DNA from: Sphingomonas_R arantia
GTDB lineage: Bacteria > Pseudomonadota > Alphaproteobacteria > Sphingomonadales > Sphingomonadaceae
NCBI RefSeq assembly: GCF_042682045.1
Contig: NZ_JBHUGS010000003.1
Coordinates: 434,001 to 498,000 of the forward strand
DNA: 64,000 bases
Reading direction: 5' to 3'
Part shown: positions 8,661-18,000 of the stretch, piece after piece
Layout: each line of letters opens with the position of its first letter
Numbering within the stretch: the stretch's first letter is position 1
Position numbers and translations under genes: made by a program
The notes under the pieces: generated by a model
Database searches by the model: none
Seen by the model: only the letters and a program-made list of their open reading frames with translations
What the model was told of the DNA's origin: nothing

Positions 8661-8775
8661 CCCCTCCCTTTTAAGAGTTGCACGTCCTGTCAGGTTGGGA
8701 TTGCCACCGGCAATCCCTGAAACAGGCCGGGGGCCTGTTTCACCTGACAGGACGTGCAACTGGGTTGGGGGTGGG
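8661..8775 (+). repeat. Interrupted C-arm/G-tail intergenic repeat
   Basis: CCCCTCCCTTTTAA ends at 8674 and GGGTTGGGGGTGGG begins at 8762. Compared with the element after rpoZ (6417-6450), this looks like one repeat copy split by the T-shaped palindrome between them. The reading rests on resemblance only. Confidence 0.35.
8676..8761. repeat. Perfect T-shaped (three-way junction) palindrome
   Basis: An outer stem of 20 perfect base pairs (8676-8695 with 8742-8761) encloses two perfect hairpins: GGGATTGCC / GGCAATCCC with loop ACC (8697-8717) and GAAACAGGCC / GGCCTGTTTC with loop GGG (8719-8741). Only two bases at the junction, 8696 and 8718, are unpaired apart from the 3-nt loops. It follows the spoT stop by 33 bp and has no T-tract. 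The fold resembles a viral T-shaped terminal repeat or a small palindromic mobile element, but no coding capacity or transposase accompanies it. Confidence 0.85.
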
Positions 8776-8876
8776 TGCCACAGCACCACAATCGTTCCCG
8801 CAGCATAGGCACCGCCTTGGACATTGACAGTTCTCGACAGGCGGCGGCAGATGCCGAACGAACGAGGAGCATATCA

Positions 8877-9080
8877 ATGTCGAGAAAGCCCACATCGCTC
8901 TTCACGCCAATGAACTTCATCGTTCTTGGCTTCATGGCGCTCGCGTTCCTGGGGATTATCGCATTAAGCGTGCTACCTGAAACCGGGGGGAAGCCGGCCA
9001 ACGGCATGGACCCGGCCGCACCCGGGGCATCGGCACCGGCCGCAGGTGGCGAACCGCCCGCAACGGCACCGACACCGTAG
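8877..9080 (+). CDS. Small single-pass membrane protein, unknown function
   Basis: A 67-residue protein. It has a short polar N-terminus (MSRKPTSLFTPMN), one hydrophobic helix (FIVLGFMALAFLGIIALSVL, about residues 14-33) and a C-terminal tail of Pro, Ala and Gly that would lie in the periplasm. A good AGGAG site at about 8862 fixes the start; the same frame is open further upstream but lacks support. I recognise no family. Base use is less GC-biased than in flanking genes. Confidence 0.6.
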   Translation: MSRKPTSLFTPMNFIVLGFMALAFLGIIALSVLPETGGKPANGMDPAAPGASAPAAGGEPPATAPTP

Positions 9081-9448
9081 TCGGTCCTCCTGCGTCAGGC
9101 CGCCCGCCCTCGGCTCGAGAACGAAGTAAGAGGACGCTTTTTTTCGATCCCGTGATCGTGAAGAGCTGTCACCGGTCGGCAACAAGCCCGCGGTCGCACC
9201 CGCGCCCCGCGACATCTCAATCCATCATCCCCAGCCATTCCTGATCGGCAAAGTGGGCAGACCGCAAGCGCCCAAGAGCAGTCATTCAGCACACTTTCTC
9301 GACAGCAACCCTCAATGAAGCCCCGGCACAGTTGACCCATAACTCTACATATGTTTCTTTTAGCACGATCAGCTGTTCAGCAGCGACGAGGCGGAAGAAT
9401 GCCGCACGGAAACTGAACGTGCTGCAAAGGTCAGGGAGTGGAGCACTG
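9081..9448. other. Atypical intergenic stretch without a convincing gene
   Basis: These 368 bp separate the small membrane protein from the hydrolase gene. They are clearly AT-richer than the surroundings, with short T-runs (for example seven T at 9138-9144). No ORF with a ribosome-binding site and family resemblance was found on either strand. It may contain the promoter of the hydrolase gene. Confidence 0.4.
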
Positions 9449-10561
9449 ATGAAAGCCATGGCCAATGTGTCCCGCCGCGTCGCGCTGCGGCTGTTGACGG
9501 CCCTGCTCCCGCTTGTCGCGACGGGCGTCGCCGGCCCCGTACAGGCGCAGCAGGCGAGGACGGTCGGTCCCGCAGCTCGCACGATAGAAACTCGCATCCC
9601 ATCCGAACCGGGTGTTGTGCTGGCGGGAACGCTGTACCTGCCAGCAGGGCACAGCAAGGGTCCCTATCCCTTGGCCGTGCTGATTGGGGGGCAGGGACCC
9701 TATGCCCGTGGCGGCTATTCCGAGATCATCAAACGACTGGCCGCCGACGGCATAGCTGCACTAGAATATGATAAGCGTGGGACCGGGCAGTCGACTGGCA
9801 CCTACGAGGAGGATCCCGAGCGGCTGACCGCGGACGCCGCCGCCGCCGTCGCGGCGATGCGCCATCGCTCGGACATCGTCGCCAGCCGCATTGCGTTGGT
9901 CGGCCATAGCGGGGGCGGTGTGATCGCGCCGGCAGCGGCGGCTGCCGATCCCGACATCGCGGCCGTGGTGACGCTGGCGGGCAATGTTGGCGACGGGCTG
10001 CCTTACGTCCGGACCGGAATTTACAGACAGATGAAGAAGATGGTCGTCGGCGGCCGTGACGCCCTCGTTGGCCCGGCGGTGGATGCGGTCATGGATCTGC
10101 TCCAGGCTCGCTTGGACAGCAGAGATACGGAAACGATCGCCCGCCTTCGTGCGAACGTCGTCGACCGGTTCGAGGCAGCGGGGTTCCCGCGCCCGCAGGC
10201 GGAACAAGCGCTCGCCATGATTGACGTTCCAGAAGCCTTGAAGGGAAGCAAGTTACGCTCGGCCTCCGATCTCAAGGCCCTGCACATACCCGTTCTCGCA
10301 ATCTACGGGACCAAGGGTCAGATGGCGCTGGACGACGCACCTGCGGCACGGGCTGCTTTAGCGAGCAACCGCCGCGCTCGAATTGTGATGCTGGACGGAC
10401 TCGGCCACTCGTTCCAAGAAGGCAGCGCCACAGGCACGCCCAATGAGGTGTCGAACTTGGGCCCGTACCTCGGATCGCCTCGCCTCGTGACGCTCGTTGG
10501 CGACTGGCTTCGAGACACGCTGTCGTCGAAACGTGGCAAGGGGATGGGACAAGTGCGGTAA
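9449..10561 (+). CDS. Secreted alpha/beta hydrolase (serine hydrolase)
   Basis: A 370-residue protein with a probable signal peptide (RRVALRLLTALLPLVATGV, ending near VQAQQ). The alpha/beta hydrolase parts are the oxyanion region LIGGQGPYARGGYSE, the nucleophile elbow GHSGGG (about residues 152-157), an acidic residue near VLAIYGTKGQMALDD, and the late histidine in GLGHSFQEG. It should hydrolyse an ester or amide in the periplasm; substrate unknown. GGAG at 9440-9443 supports the start. Codon third positions are less C-rich than in neighbours, which suggests later acquisition. Confidence 0.75.
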   Translation: MKAMANVSRRVALRLLTALLPLVATGVAGPVQAQQARTVGPAARTIETRIPSEPGVVLAGTLYLPAGHSKGPYPLAVLIGGQGPYARGGYSEIIKRLAADGIAALEYDKRGTGQSTGTYEEDPERLTADAAAAVAAMRHRSDIVASRIALVGHSGGGVIAPAAAAADPDIAAVVTLAGNVGDGLPYVRTGIYRQMKKMVVGGRDALVGPAVDAVMDLLQARLDSRDTETIARLRANVVDRFEAAGFPRPQAEQALAMIDVPEALKGSKLRSASDLKALHIPVLAIYGTKGQMALDDAPAARAALASNRRARIVMLDGLGHSFQEGSATGTPNEVSNLGPYLGSPRLVTLVGDWLRDTLSSKRGKGMGQVR

Positions 10562-10672
10562 CACGTACCGCGTCGCCGCTCGACTTAACCGAGGGCTGCT
10601 TCTAGGCGCCGGCCCTTAGCCTCAGAACGGTCCATCGAGGCGCCAAGCCGTTGCCCGAGCTGCGCACCAACC

Positions 10673-11869
10673 TCAGAAAGCAGCAATCCCGGTAATCGCC
10701 CGCCCCAGGATCAACGCATGCACATCATGCGCGCCCTCGTAGGTATTCACCGTCTCCAGATTCATCATATGGCGCATCACGCCATACTCGCCGGAGATCC
10801 CGTTCCCGCCGTGCATGTCCCGCGCCGCCCGCGCGATATCGAGCGCCTTGCCGCAATTGTTGCGTTTCACGATGGAGACCATCTCGGGCGCGAACCGGCC
10901 CTCGTCCATCAACCGCCCGACGCGTAAGCTGGCCTGCAGCCCCAGCGCGATCTCGGTCTGCATGTCGGCCAGCTTCTTCTGGAACAACTGAGTCGCCGCC
11001 AGCGGCCGGCCGAACTGCTTGCGGTCCAGCCCATATTGCCGCGCCGCGTGCCAGCAGAACTCCGCCGCGCCCATCGTGCCCCAGCTGATTCCGTAACGCG
11101 CGCGGTTGAGGCACCCGAACGGCCCCTTCAGCCCGGCGACGTTGGGCAGCAACTGCTCCTCGCCCACCACCACACCGTCCATCACGATCTCGCCGGTCAC
11201 AGATGCGCGCAGCGACAGCTTGCCGTCGATCTTCGGCGCGGACAGCCCGGCCATGCCCTTGTCCAGGATGAACCCGCGGATCGCGCCGTCATGCGCGTCG
11301 GACTTCGCCCACACCACGAACACGTCGGCGATCGGCGCATTGCTGATCCAGGTCTTGGCGCCGGTGATGCGATATCCGTCCGTCACCTTCTCCGCGCGCG
11401 TCGTCATGCCGCCCGGATCGGACCCGGCCTCCGGCTCGGTCAGCCCGAAACAGCCGATATATTCCCCAGTCGCCAGCTTCGGCAGGTAGCGCATCCGCTG
11501 CTCCTCCGATCCGAACGCATGGATCGGGTACATCACCAGCGACGACTGCACCGACATCATCGAGCGGTATCCGCTGTCGATCCGCTCCACCTCGCGCGCG
11601 ACCAGGCCGTAGGCGACATAGGACGCGCCCACCCCGCCATATTGCTCCGGCACCGTCGGCCCGAGCAGGCCCAGCGCCCCCATCTCGCGAAAGATCTCGG
11701 GGTCGGTATGTTCGTCACGGAACGCCGCCACGATCCGCGGGGCCAGCTTCTCCTGCGCATAGGCCGCGGCGGTATCGCGCACCGCGCGCTCTTCGTCGCT
11801 CAGCTGATCGTCCAACAGGAACGGATCCGCCCAGTCGAACTGCCCCATGCCACCTGCCGCCACACCCAT
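10673..11869 (-). CDS. gcdH: Glutaryl-CoA dehydrogenase-type acyl-CoA dehydrogenase
   Basis: A 398-residue cytosolic flavoprotein that would oxidise and decarboxylate glutaryl-CoA to crotonyl-CoA (lysine, tryptophan or benzoate catabolism). Signatures are CFGLTEPEAGSDPGGM (FAD/substrate site), RVGRLMDEGRFAPEMVSIVK and the C-terminal TYEGAHDVHALILGRAITG, whose glutamate is the catalytic base in this subgroup. An ATG seven codons in (11848, MGQFDW) is an alternative start; AGGAG sits unusually close to the longer start. No electron-transfer partner adjoins it. Confidence 0.85.
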   Translation of the reverse strand: MGVAAGGMGQFDWADPFLLDDQLSDEERAVRDTAAAYAQEKLAPRIVAAFRDEHTDPEIFREMGALGLLGPTVPEQYGGVGASYVAYGLVAREVERIDSGYRSMMSVQSSLVMYPIHAFGSEEQRMRYLPKLATGEYIGCFGLTEPEAGSDPGGMTTRAEKVTDGYRITGAKTWISNAPIADVFVVWAKSDAHDGAIRGFILDKGMAGLSAPKIDGKLSLRASVTGEIVMDGVVVGEEQLLPNVAGLKGPFGCLNRARYGISWGTMGAAEFCWHAARQYGLDRKQFGRPLAATQLFQKKLADMQTEIALGLQASLRVGRLMDEGRFAPEMVSIVKRNNCGKALDIARAARDMHGGNGISGEYGVMRHMMNLETVNTYEGAHDVHALILGRAITGIAAF

Positions 11870-11951
11870 GCTCCTCGTCTCTGCTTTCGGCCTAAATCGG
11901 GCTTTCGCAGCACAAGTGCAATGGGCGCGGCGGCCCGGCGGCGGGCGGGGC

Positions 11952-12530
11952 TTAGCCCACGCTCACCCCATAGTTGCGCGCCAGCGGGGCGAGCCCACCG
12001 GCATAGCCCTGGCCGACCGCGCGGAACTTCCAGTCGCTGTTGTGGCGATACACCTCGCCGAAGATCATCGCCGTCTCGGTCGATGCGTCCTCCGCCAGGT
12101 CGAACCGCGTGATCTCGCGCCCCGTCGCGTCGTTGGCGATCCGGATGAACGCGTTGGCGACCATGCCGAAATTCTGGCGCTTGGTTTCACCTTCGTGGAT
12201 CGTGACGGTGATCGCCACCTTCTGCACGTCGGCCGGCACGCGGCTCAGGTCGACTTTCAGCGCCTCGTCGTCGCCGTCGCCCTCGCCCGTGCGGTTGTCG
12301 CCGGTATGCTCGACCGCACCGTCGGCGGACCTCAGGTTGTTGTAGTAGATGAAGTCCGCGTCGCTCCTCACCCGGTCAGTCCCGCTCAGCAGGAACGCGC
12401 TGGCATCCAGGTCGAACGCGCTGCCGTCGGTGGACCGCGTGTCCCACCCCAGCCCGATCAGGATCCGGGTCAGCCCCGGCTCCTCCTTCGACAAACTGAC
12501 ATTACCGCCCTTGGACAGACTGATCGACAT
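11952..12530 (-). CDS. terD: TerD family stress/tellurium-resistance protein
   Basis: A 192-residue cytosolic protein of the TerD family. It opens with MSISLSKGGNVSLSKEEPGL and has the acidic segments FDLDASAFLL, RVRSDADFIYYNN and TGEGDGDDEALKVDL that coordinate Ca2+ in TerD structures, then EVYRHNSDWKFRAVGQGY near the C-terminus. AGGAG precedes the ATG. It starts three bases after the stop of the DUF475 gene, so it is the third gene of the Ter operon. Its biochemical role in the family is unsettled (metal sensing or chaperone-like). Confidence 0.9.
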   Translation of the reverse strand: MSISLSKGGNVSLSKEEPGLTRILIGLGWDTRSTDGSAFDLDASAFLLSGTDRVRSDADFIYYNNLRSADGAVEHTGDNRTGEGDGDDEALKVDLSRVPADVQKVAITVTIHEGETKRQNFGMVANAFIRIANDATGREITRFDLAEDASTETAMIFGEVYRHNSDWKFRAVGQGYAGGLAPLARNYGVSVG

Positions 12531-12533
12531 GGT

Positions 12534-13607
12534 TCATTCTCCTTGGTGAAGCGGATGGCCGGTGGGTCCCACCGGAACTGGCGCGCGCCGGTTGTGCGCG
12601 ACGGAGGCGAGGAACGAGACGCCGATCAGCCCCGCGCCGATCAGGCCGGTCACCGTCTCCGGAATCTCGAACCGCGCGGACAACAGCATGATGATCGCCA
12701 GCGCCAGGATCGCGTAGAACGCGCCATGTTCCAGGAAGCGGTATTCCGACAGCGTCCCCTGATCGACCAGCATGACCGTCATCGACCGCACGAACATCGC
12801 CCCGATGCCGAGGCCCAGCGCGATGACGAACAGGTTGTTGGACAGCGCGAACGCGCCGATCACCCCGTCGAACGAAAAGGACGCGTCGAGCAGTTCAAGG
12901 TACAGGAACGAGGCGAAACCGGACCGCACGACCATGCCGGTCGCGTCCTCCGCGCCCTCCATCAGCCCGCCGAACGCATCGACCGCGATATAGGCGACCA
13001 GCCCGAGCAGCCCGGCGGTCAGGAACGTCAGCGCATCGGCCGGCATCACCACGCGCGACATGGTGTAGAGCGCCAGCAGCACGATCCCGATCCGCATCGC
13101 CGGCACATGGCCCAGCCGCCCCAACCCGCTCTCGACCCCGCCGATCCAGTGGACGTCCTTCTCGTCGTCCAGGAAGAAACTGAGCCCCACCATCGCCAGG
13201 AAAGCGCCGCCGAACCCGGCGATGCCGACATGCGCGCCGGTGATGATCCGCTCGTACGTCTCCGGCTCCGTCGCGGCCAGCCGCAGCGCGTCGACCGGCC
13301 CCAGCCGTGCCGCGATCCCGACGATGATCAGCGGGAACAGGATGCGCATCCCGAACACCGCGATCGCGATGCCCCACGTCAGGAACCGCCGCCGCCACAC
13401 CGCGTCCATGTCGCGCAGCACGGTGGCGTTCACCACCGCATTGTCGAACGACAGCGACACCTCCAGCACGCCGAGCACCAGCACGATCCACACGACGGAC
13501 AGCATCCCGCCCAGCGTCCCGCTCATCCCCCAGCCGAGCCACGCGGCCAGCGCCAGGCTGACCCCCGTGAACAGCAACGATCCCTTGTAATAACGCAGCA
13601 CCGGCAT
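12534..13607 (-). CDS. DUF475 (TerC-like) integral membrane protein
   Basis: A 357-residue protein with about nine hydrophobic helices. Intramembrane acidic and polar residues appear in LEVSLSFDNAVVNATVLRDM and in LLDASFSFDGVIGAFALSNN. These two repeated motifs are the signature of the DUF475/TerC superfamily, thought to bind or move metal ions. The start at 13607 (MPVLRYYKGS) is chosen because the longer frame upstream is non-hydrophobic overlap sequence. It lies 38 bp after the TerD-TerA fusion gene and directly before terD. Confidence 0.88.
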   Translation of the reverse strand: MPVLRYYKGSLLFTGVSLALAAWLGWGMSGTLGGMLSVVWIVLVLGVLEVSLSFDNAVVNATVLRDMDAVWRRRFLTWGIAIAVFGMRILFPLIIVGIAARLGPVDALRLAATEPETYERIITGAHVGIAGFGGAFLAMVGLSFFLDDEKDVHWIGGVESGLGRLGHVPAMRIGIVLLALYTMSRVVMPADALTFLTAGLLGLVAYIAVDAFGGLMEGAEDATGMVVRSGFASFLYLELLDASFSFDGVIGAFALSNNLFVIALGLGIGAMFVRSMTVMLVDQGTLSEYRFLEHGAFYAILALAIIMLLSARFEIPETVTGLIGAGLIGVSFLASVAHNRRAPVPVGPTGHPLHQGE

Positions 13608-13645
13608 TCCCCCGTTGATACCCCGGCCACGCAGGGCCGGCCCGT

Positions 13646-14824
13646 TCAGTCCTTGCGCCCCGCGGTCCAGCGCAGGCCAAAGCCGAACCGCTTGTCCAGC
13701 GCCTGCTGATCCGCGAAATACTCGACGATCCGCGTGGCTTTCAGCGCGCCGCGGTCGTTCTCGATCATCGCGACACCGCACAGCCGCTTGGCGTTGCGGC
13801 CCTCGGTCATGCGCACCTCGATCGGCGGCTGGTCGGGCATCGTCACCGTCACGACGCCGTCGGTCGCCTGCCAGTTCGGCACGCCGTCGTAGATGTTGGC
13901 GAACAGCATGATCCGCTTGATCTTGGGCCAGTGCGCGCCGTTGATCCGGATCGTCTCGCCCGCCGAAACGTCGCCCGTCCGATCGTCGCCCGACAATTCA
14001 ATATACGGTTCCCGGTCGTAGCTGCCGAACGCATCGCCCAGCGCCTGCACCACATGCGTCCGCCCGTTGGTCAGCTCGAACAGACACCCCAGGTCCAGGT
14101 CGATCGCGGTCTTCGCACCGAAGATGCCCTTGGCCGGAGCCGACCAGTTCAGGTTGACGACGATCTCGCCGAAATCCGCGCCCTTCTTGGCCAGGCTGAC
14201 GCTCTGCCCCGCCTTCTCCAGCGACACTTTCTTCAACGAAACCGGCGGCGCGGGCGGCGGCGGTGGCGCAGGCCGCGCCCGCTCCTCCGCCACGTCGATC
14301 CCGAACGACCGCGCCAGCGCCGGCAACCCGCCATTATAGCCCTGCCCCACCGCGCGGAATTTCCACGCGCCCTGCCGGCGGTACAGCTCGGCAAAGGTCA
14401 TCGCGCTCTCGGTCGCGCCCGACAGTTCCGGCCGGAACGTCAGCGCCGGCGTCCCGGGCGTCGCCGCCGACGCCGCGGTCACCACCGCGGCGGACAGCAT
14501 GGCCAGCGTCTGCCCGCGCGCCGCCGCGTCGTGCACCGTCACGCACAGCGCGATCCGCTCGATCTCCGCCGGCACCCGCGCCAGGTCGATCGCGAATCCC
14601 CCGCGCGCGCCGATCCCCGCATCGAACCGCACCGCGCCGCCCGCCCCCGACGGCTGGTTGTAGAAGATCATGTCGGCATCGCTGCGCACGCGCCTCGCCG
14701 CGGTCAGCGGATAGGCGGAGATATCCGCCTCCACCGCGCGCCCGGTCGGCACGTCCCATCCGAACGCCAGCACCAGCCGGTCCCCCGGCACGGCCGCGTT
14801 CCCGCCACGGACCAGATCCGTCAC
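13646..14824 (-). CDS. TerD-TerA fusion protein
   Basis: A 392-residue protein with two domains. Residues about 1-180 are a TerD domain (VTDLVRGGNAAVPGDRLVL, RRVRSDADMIFYNQPSG, YRRQGAWKFRAVGQGY), and after a proline-rich linker residues about 210-392 resemble TerA (VVNLNWSAPAKG, LDLGCLFEL, YIELSGDDRTGD, MLFANIYDGVPNW, FGFGLRWTAGRKD). The GTG at 14824 is preferred because it gives the family N-terminus; an ATG at 14911 would add 29 residues of low similarity. First gene of the three-gene Ter operon. Confidence 0.85.
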   Translation of the reverse strand: MTDLVRGGNAAVPGDRLVLAFGWDVPTGRAVEADISAYPLTAARRVRSDADMIFYNQPSGAGGAVRFDAGIGARGGFAIDLARVPAEIERIALCVTVHDAAARGQTLAMLSAAVVTAASAATPGTPALTFRPELSGATESAMTFAELYRRQGAWKFRAVGQGYNGGLPALARSFGIDVAEERARPAPPPPPAPPVSLKKVSLEKAGQSVSLAKKGADFGEIVVNLNWSAPAKGIFGAKTAIDLDLGCLFELTNGRTHVVQALGDAFGSYDREPYIELSGDDRTGDVSAGETIRINGAHWPKIKRIMLFANIYDGVPNWQATDGVVTVTMPDQPPIEVRMTEGRNAKRLCGVAMIENDRGALKATRIVEYFADQQALDKRFGFGLRWTAGRKD

Positions 14825-14968
14825 GCCGCCACCGCCCGTCGCCGGGCGTCCCCCGATCTGTTCATACCGCCCCCCCGCACCGGCATCGTCGCCGCGGCAG
14901 TCAAATTCCACGTCGGCCGGCCGCTGGGAAGTCCTGTTCTATCAGGAGAAATGTCCATAATGGATGTA

Positions 14969-14979
14969 GTATAGTATAC
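14969..14979. promoter_or_regulatory. GTATA-G-TATAC palindrome in the ter/helicase divergent gap
   Basis: A perfect 5-bp inverted repeat around one central base lies in the AT-rich part of the 249-bp gap between the Ter operon and the helicase gene. Its position suits an operator or a -10 region serving one or both directions. Nothing else distinctive was seen in this gap. Confidence 0.35.
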
Positions 14980-15073
14980 CGTCGATCCCGGCTTGACCAA
15001 TGCTTGTGGATATCTATCGAGATGACGCTACAGGCCCGCGCAGGGACTTGTCACCGGGGGGTCCGCGCGCGCG

Positions 15074-18000
15074 ATGACTATCGAACATGATCGACTGGTC
15101 GCGCTGATCGACTATGTCGCCGCGACGGAACACGACCGGCTGACCATCGTCAGCGACGTCGCGGACTATAACGGCCTGCGCGCCGCGGGGGACGATGTCG
15201 CGCGGATGCCCGGCGTCGTGGTCGATGCGCGGACCAACGACGACCCGGTCTGGCTCAGCGTCGACCGGCTCGCCCGCCACGCGCCACCCGTTCCCGCCGA
15301 CGCCGAACTCGCGCTCTGGATCGATCAGCCCGACGCGATCGACACGCGCCCCACGCTCCACGACGCACGCCCGACCGACGCACTCCGCAAGGCCGGACTG
15401 ATCGGCGCGGACGACCTGCCGGGCAGCGCACTCACGACGCTCGCCGACTATCCGCACCGCGACCGCGTCACCGCGCGGCTGGCCGATCATGTCCGCGAAA
15501 CCTGGAACGGCTGGGCGCTGGAGGAACGCCCGCGCCGCCGCGCGATCGCCTTCTACAACGCGCTGTTCGCGCTCCGCCAGGCGCTCGACGGGGCCGCGGC
15601 CGCACCGGTCGAACTGGTCTGGGGCATCGGCCCCGCACGCTGGGCCCGGCCGCAGGGGCGGCTCCACCATCCGCTGCTCACCGTCGCGATGGACCTGAGC
15701 ATCGACCCCGCCACGCACGTCATCCGACTTCGCCCGCGCAGCGCGACACCGCCCGGCATCGAAAGCGACCCGCTCGACGCGCTCGAACTGCCCGCCGTCG
15801 ACGAATGGCGGCGCGCCACGCGCATCGCGCTCGACCGGCTGGCGACGGACGAGGACGGCGACGGCCTGACCCCGTTCGACCCCGACGGCTACGCGCCGAT
15901 CCTGCGCCACGCCGTCGCGCTGTTCGATGCGGACGGGCTGTACCTGCCCGATCACGACGGCGTCTCGCCGCCCGGCGACGGCGTGCTGTCGGTCGGTTGC
16001 GGCTGGATGCTGTTCGAACGCACGCGTCGCGCCACGATGCTGATGGACGACCTGCGCGCCTTCCGCACGCAGCTTGCCGACCCGACCGACCCGGCCGAGA
16101 TCCCGCCCGCGGTCCGCGCACTGCTGACCGATCCCGACACCGCACGCGTCGATCCGCCGCAGGCCGCCTATCGCGGCGTCTCGACCGTGCCCGGCGTCAC
16201 CAGTTCGGACGGATCGGGCGCGGACCTGTTCTTCCCCAAACCCTTCAACCGCGAACAGGTGGAGGTGATCCAGCAACTCGCCCACCGCCCCGGCGTGGTG
16301 GTGCAAGGGCCGCCCGGCACCGGCAAGACGCACACCATCGCCAACATCGTCAGCCATTATCTGGCACTCGGCAAACGCGTCCTGGTTACCTCGCAAAAGG
16401 CCCCCGCGCTGAAGGTCCTGCGCGCGCAACTCCCCGCCTCGGTTCGCCCGCTCGCGGTCAGCCTGCTCGACAGCGACCGCGACGGCCTGCGCCAGTTCCA
16501 GGAATCGGTCGATATCATCGCCGAACGGCTGCAACGCATCCGCCCCGCCGAAAACACCCGCCAGATCGCCGACACCGACGCGCGCATCGACCTGCTCCAC
16601 CGCGGCCTGGCGCAGGTGGACCGGCAGGTCGAGGACATCGGCCGCACCGCCACCGCGACGGTCGAAATCGACGGCAGCATGATCGACCCCGCCAGCGCCG
16701 CGCGCGAACAGATGGCCGATCCGGCGCTCGCGCTCTGGCTGCCCGACCCGATCGACACGATCCGATCGCACGAGGCCGGGTTCGACGATGCCGACATCAC
16801 CGAGCTCCGGGTTGCGCGCAAATCTGTCGGCCCGCGGTTGAACGCACTCGGCCTCATCCTGCCGTCCGCGCTGCCCGACGACACCGCGCTGATCGCGCTG
16901 CACGATGCGCTGGCGGAGGCAGAGGCGATCCGCCGCGAAACCTCCGCCGCCGCGGCCCTTGCGCCCGACGCCACCCCCGAACGCATCGCCGACGCTGCGC
17001 ACGCGCTCGCCCGGCTCGCCAATCTCCACCGCGAGATCGGCGACGGCCCGCATGGCTGGACCGCTGACGTCCTCGCCGACCTGCGCCGCAACCAGGCCGC
17101 GGACGGCCTCGTCGCGCTCGAAGGGTTGTCCGACGACATCGCCCACGTCGTCGCCGAAACGCGCCACTTCCTCACCCGCCCGGTCGACCTGCCTGACGGC
17201 GCGCTCGACGACCGCCCCCTGCGCGACCGCATCGCCGCACTGGCGCAGGGCGAAGAACCCGGCTTCCTCACCGGCCTGTTCGCCCGTGCGCTGAATCAGC
17301 GCGTCGCCGCCATCCGGCTGGTCGGCCACCCCCCGGCCGACGCAGCGGACTGGGCCGAGGTCGAACGCCATCTGATCGCTTCCGACGCCGCGCTCCGGCT
17401 CCGCGCCGCCTGGAACCACGCCGCCGCACACGGCCCGCTCGACCCGGTCGCCGCCACAGGGCCCGGCGTCGCCGAACCGATGCGCCGCCAACTCGCCCGG
17501 ATCGCGCTGCTCCGAACGCTGGTCGAACAGGAACGGGCGGTCGATGCCGAACTCCGCCGCCTCGTCCCCGGCTGGCGCGGCACCGTCATGGGTGGCACGA
17601 TCGGCGACGGCGCCGCGATCCGCGCGATCACCGACACGCTCGATCGCTACCGCCAGCGCATCCACCTCCTCGGCGCTCAGACGCAACGCCAGGCGCTGCT
17701 CGCGACCCTAAAGCCCGTCATCGGCCCGCTCGGCGACAACTTGCGCCTGCTGGCGAAACGGGTCGGCAACCCCGACACGGACGCCGCCGCGCTCCGCACC
17801 GACTGGCGCGCGCTGCTCGCCGAACGCGACGCCATCGCCGCGCTGGCTCCGCATTTCGCCACCATCGCGCGCGTCACCGAGCTGATCGCCGAAAGCGGCG
17901 CCCCCGCTTGGGCCGAACAGCTACGCACCGATCCAGTGACTGGCATCGAGGACCCGCTCACTCCCGGCGACTGGCGGCAACGCTGGCGCCTGCGCCGCAT

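Noticed and set aside
9351..9416. 21-codon ORF in the gap before the hydrolase gene
   Set aside because: No ribosome-binding site or recognisable peptide; likely chance.
15014..17686. 890-residue minus-strand ORF opposite the helicase
   Set aside because: Gly/Asp/Val/Arg-rich shadow without domain motifs; the helicase frame carries Walker motifs.
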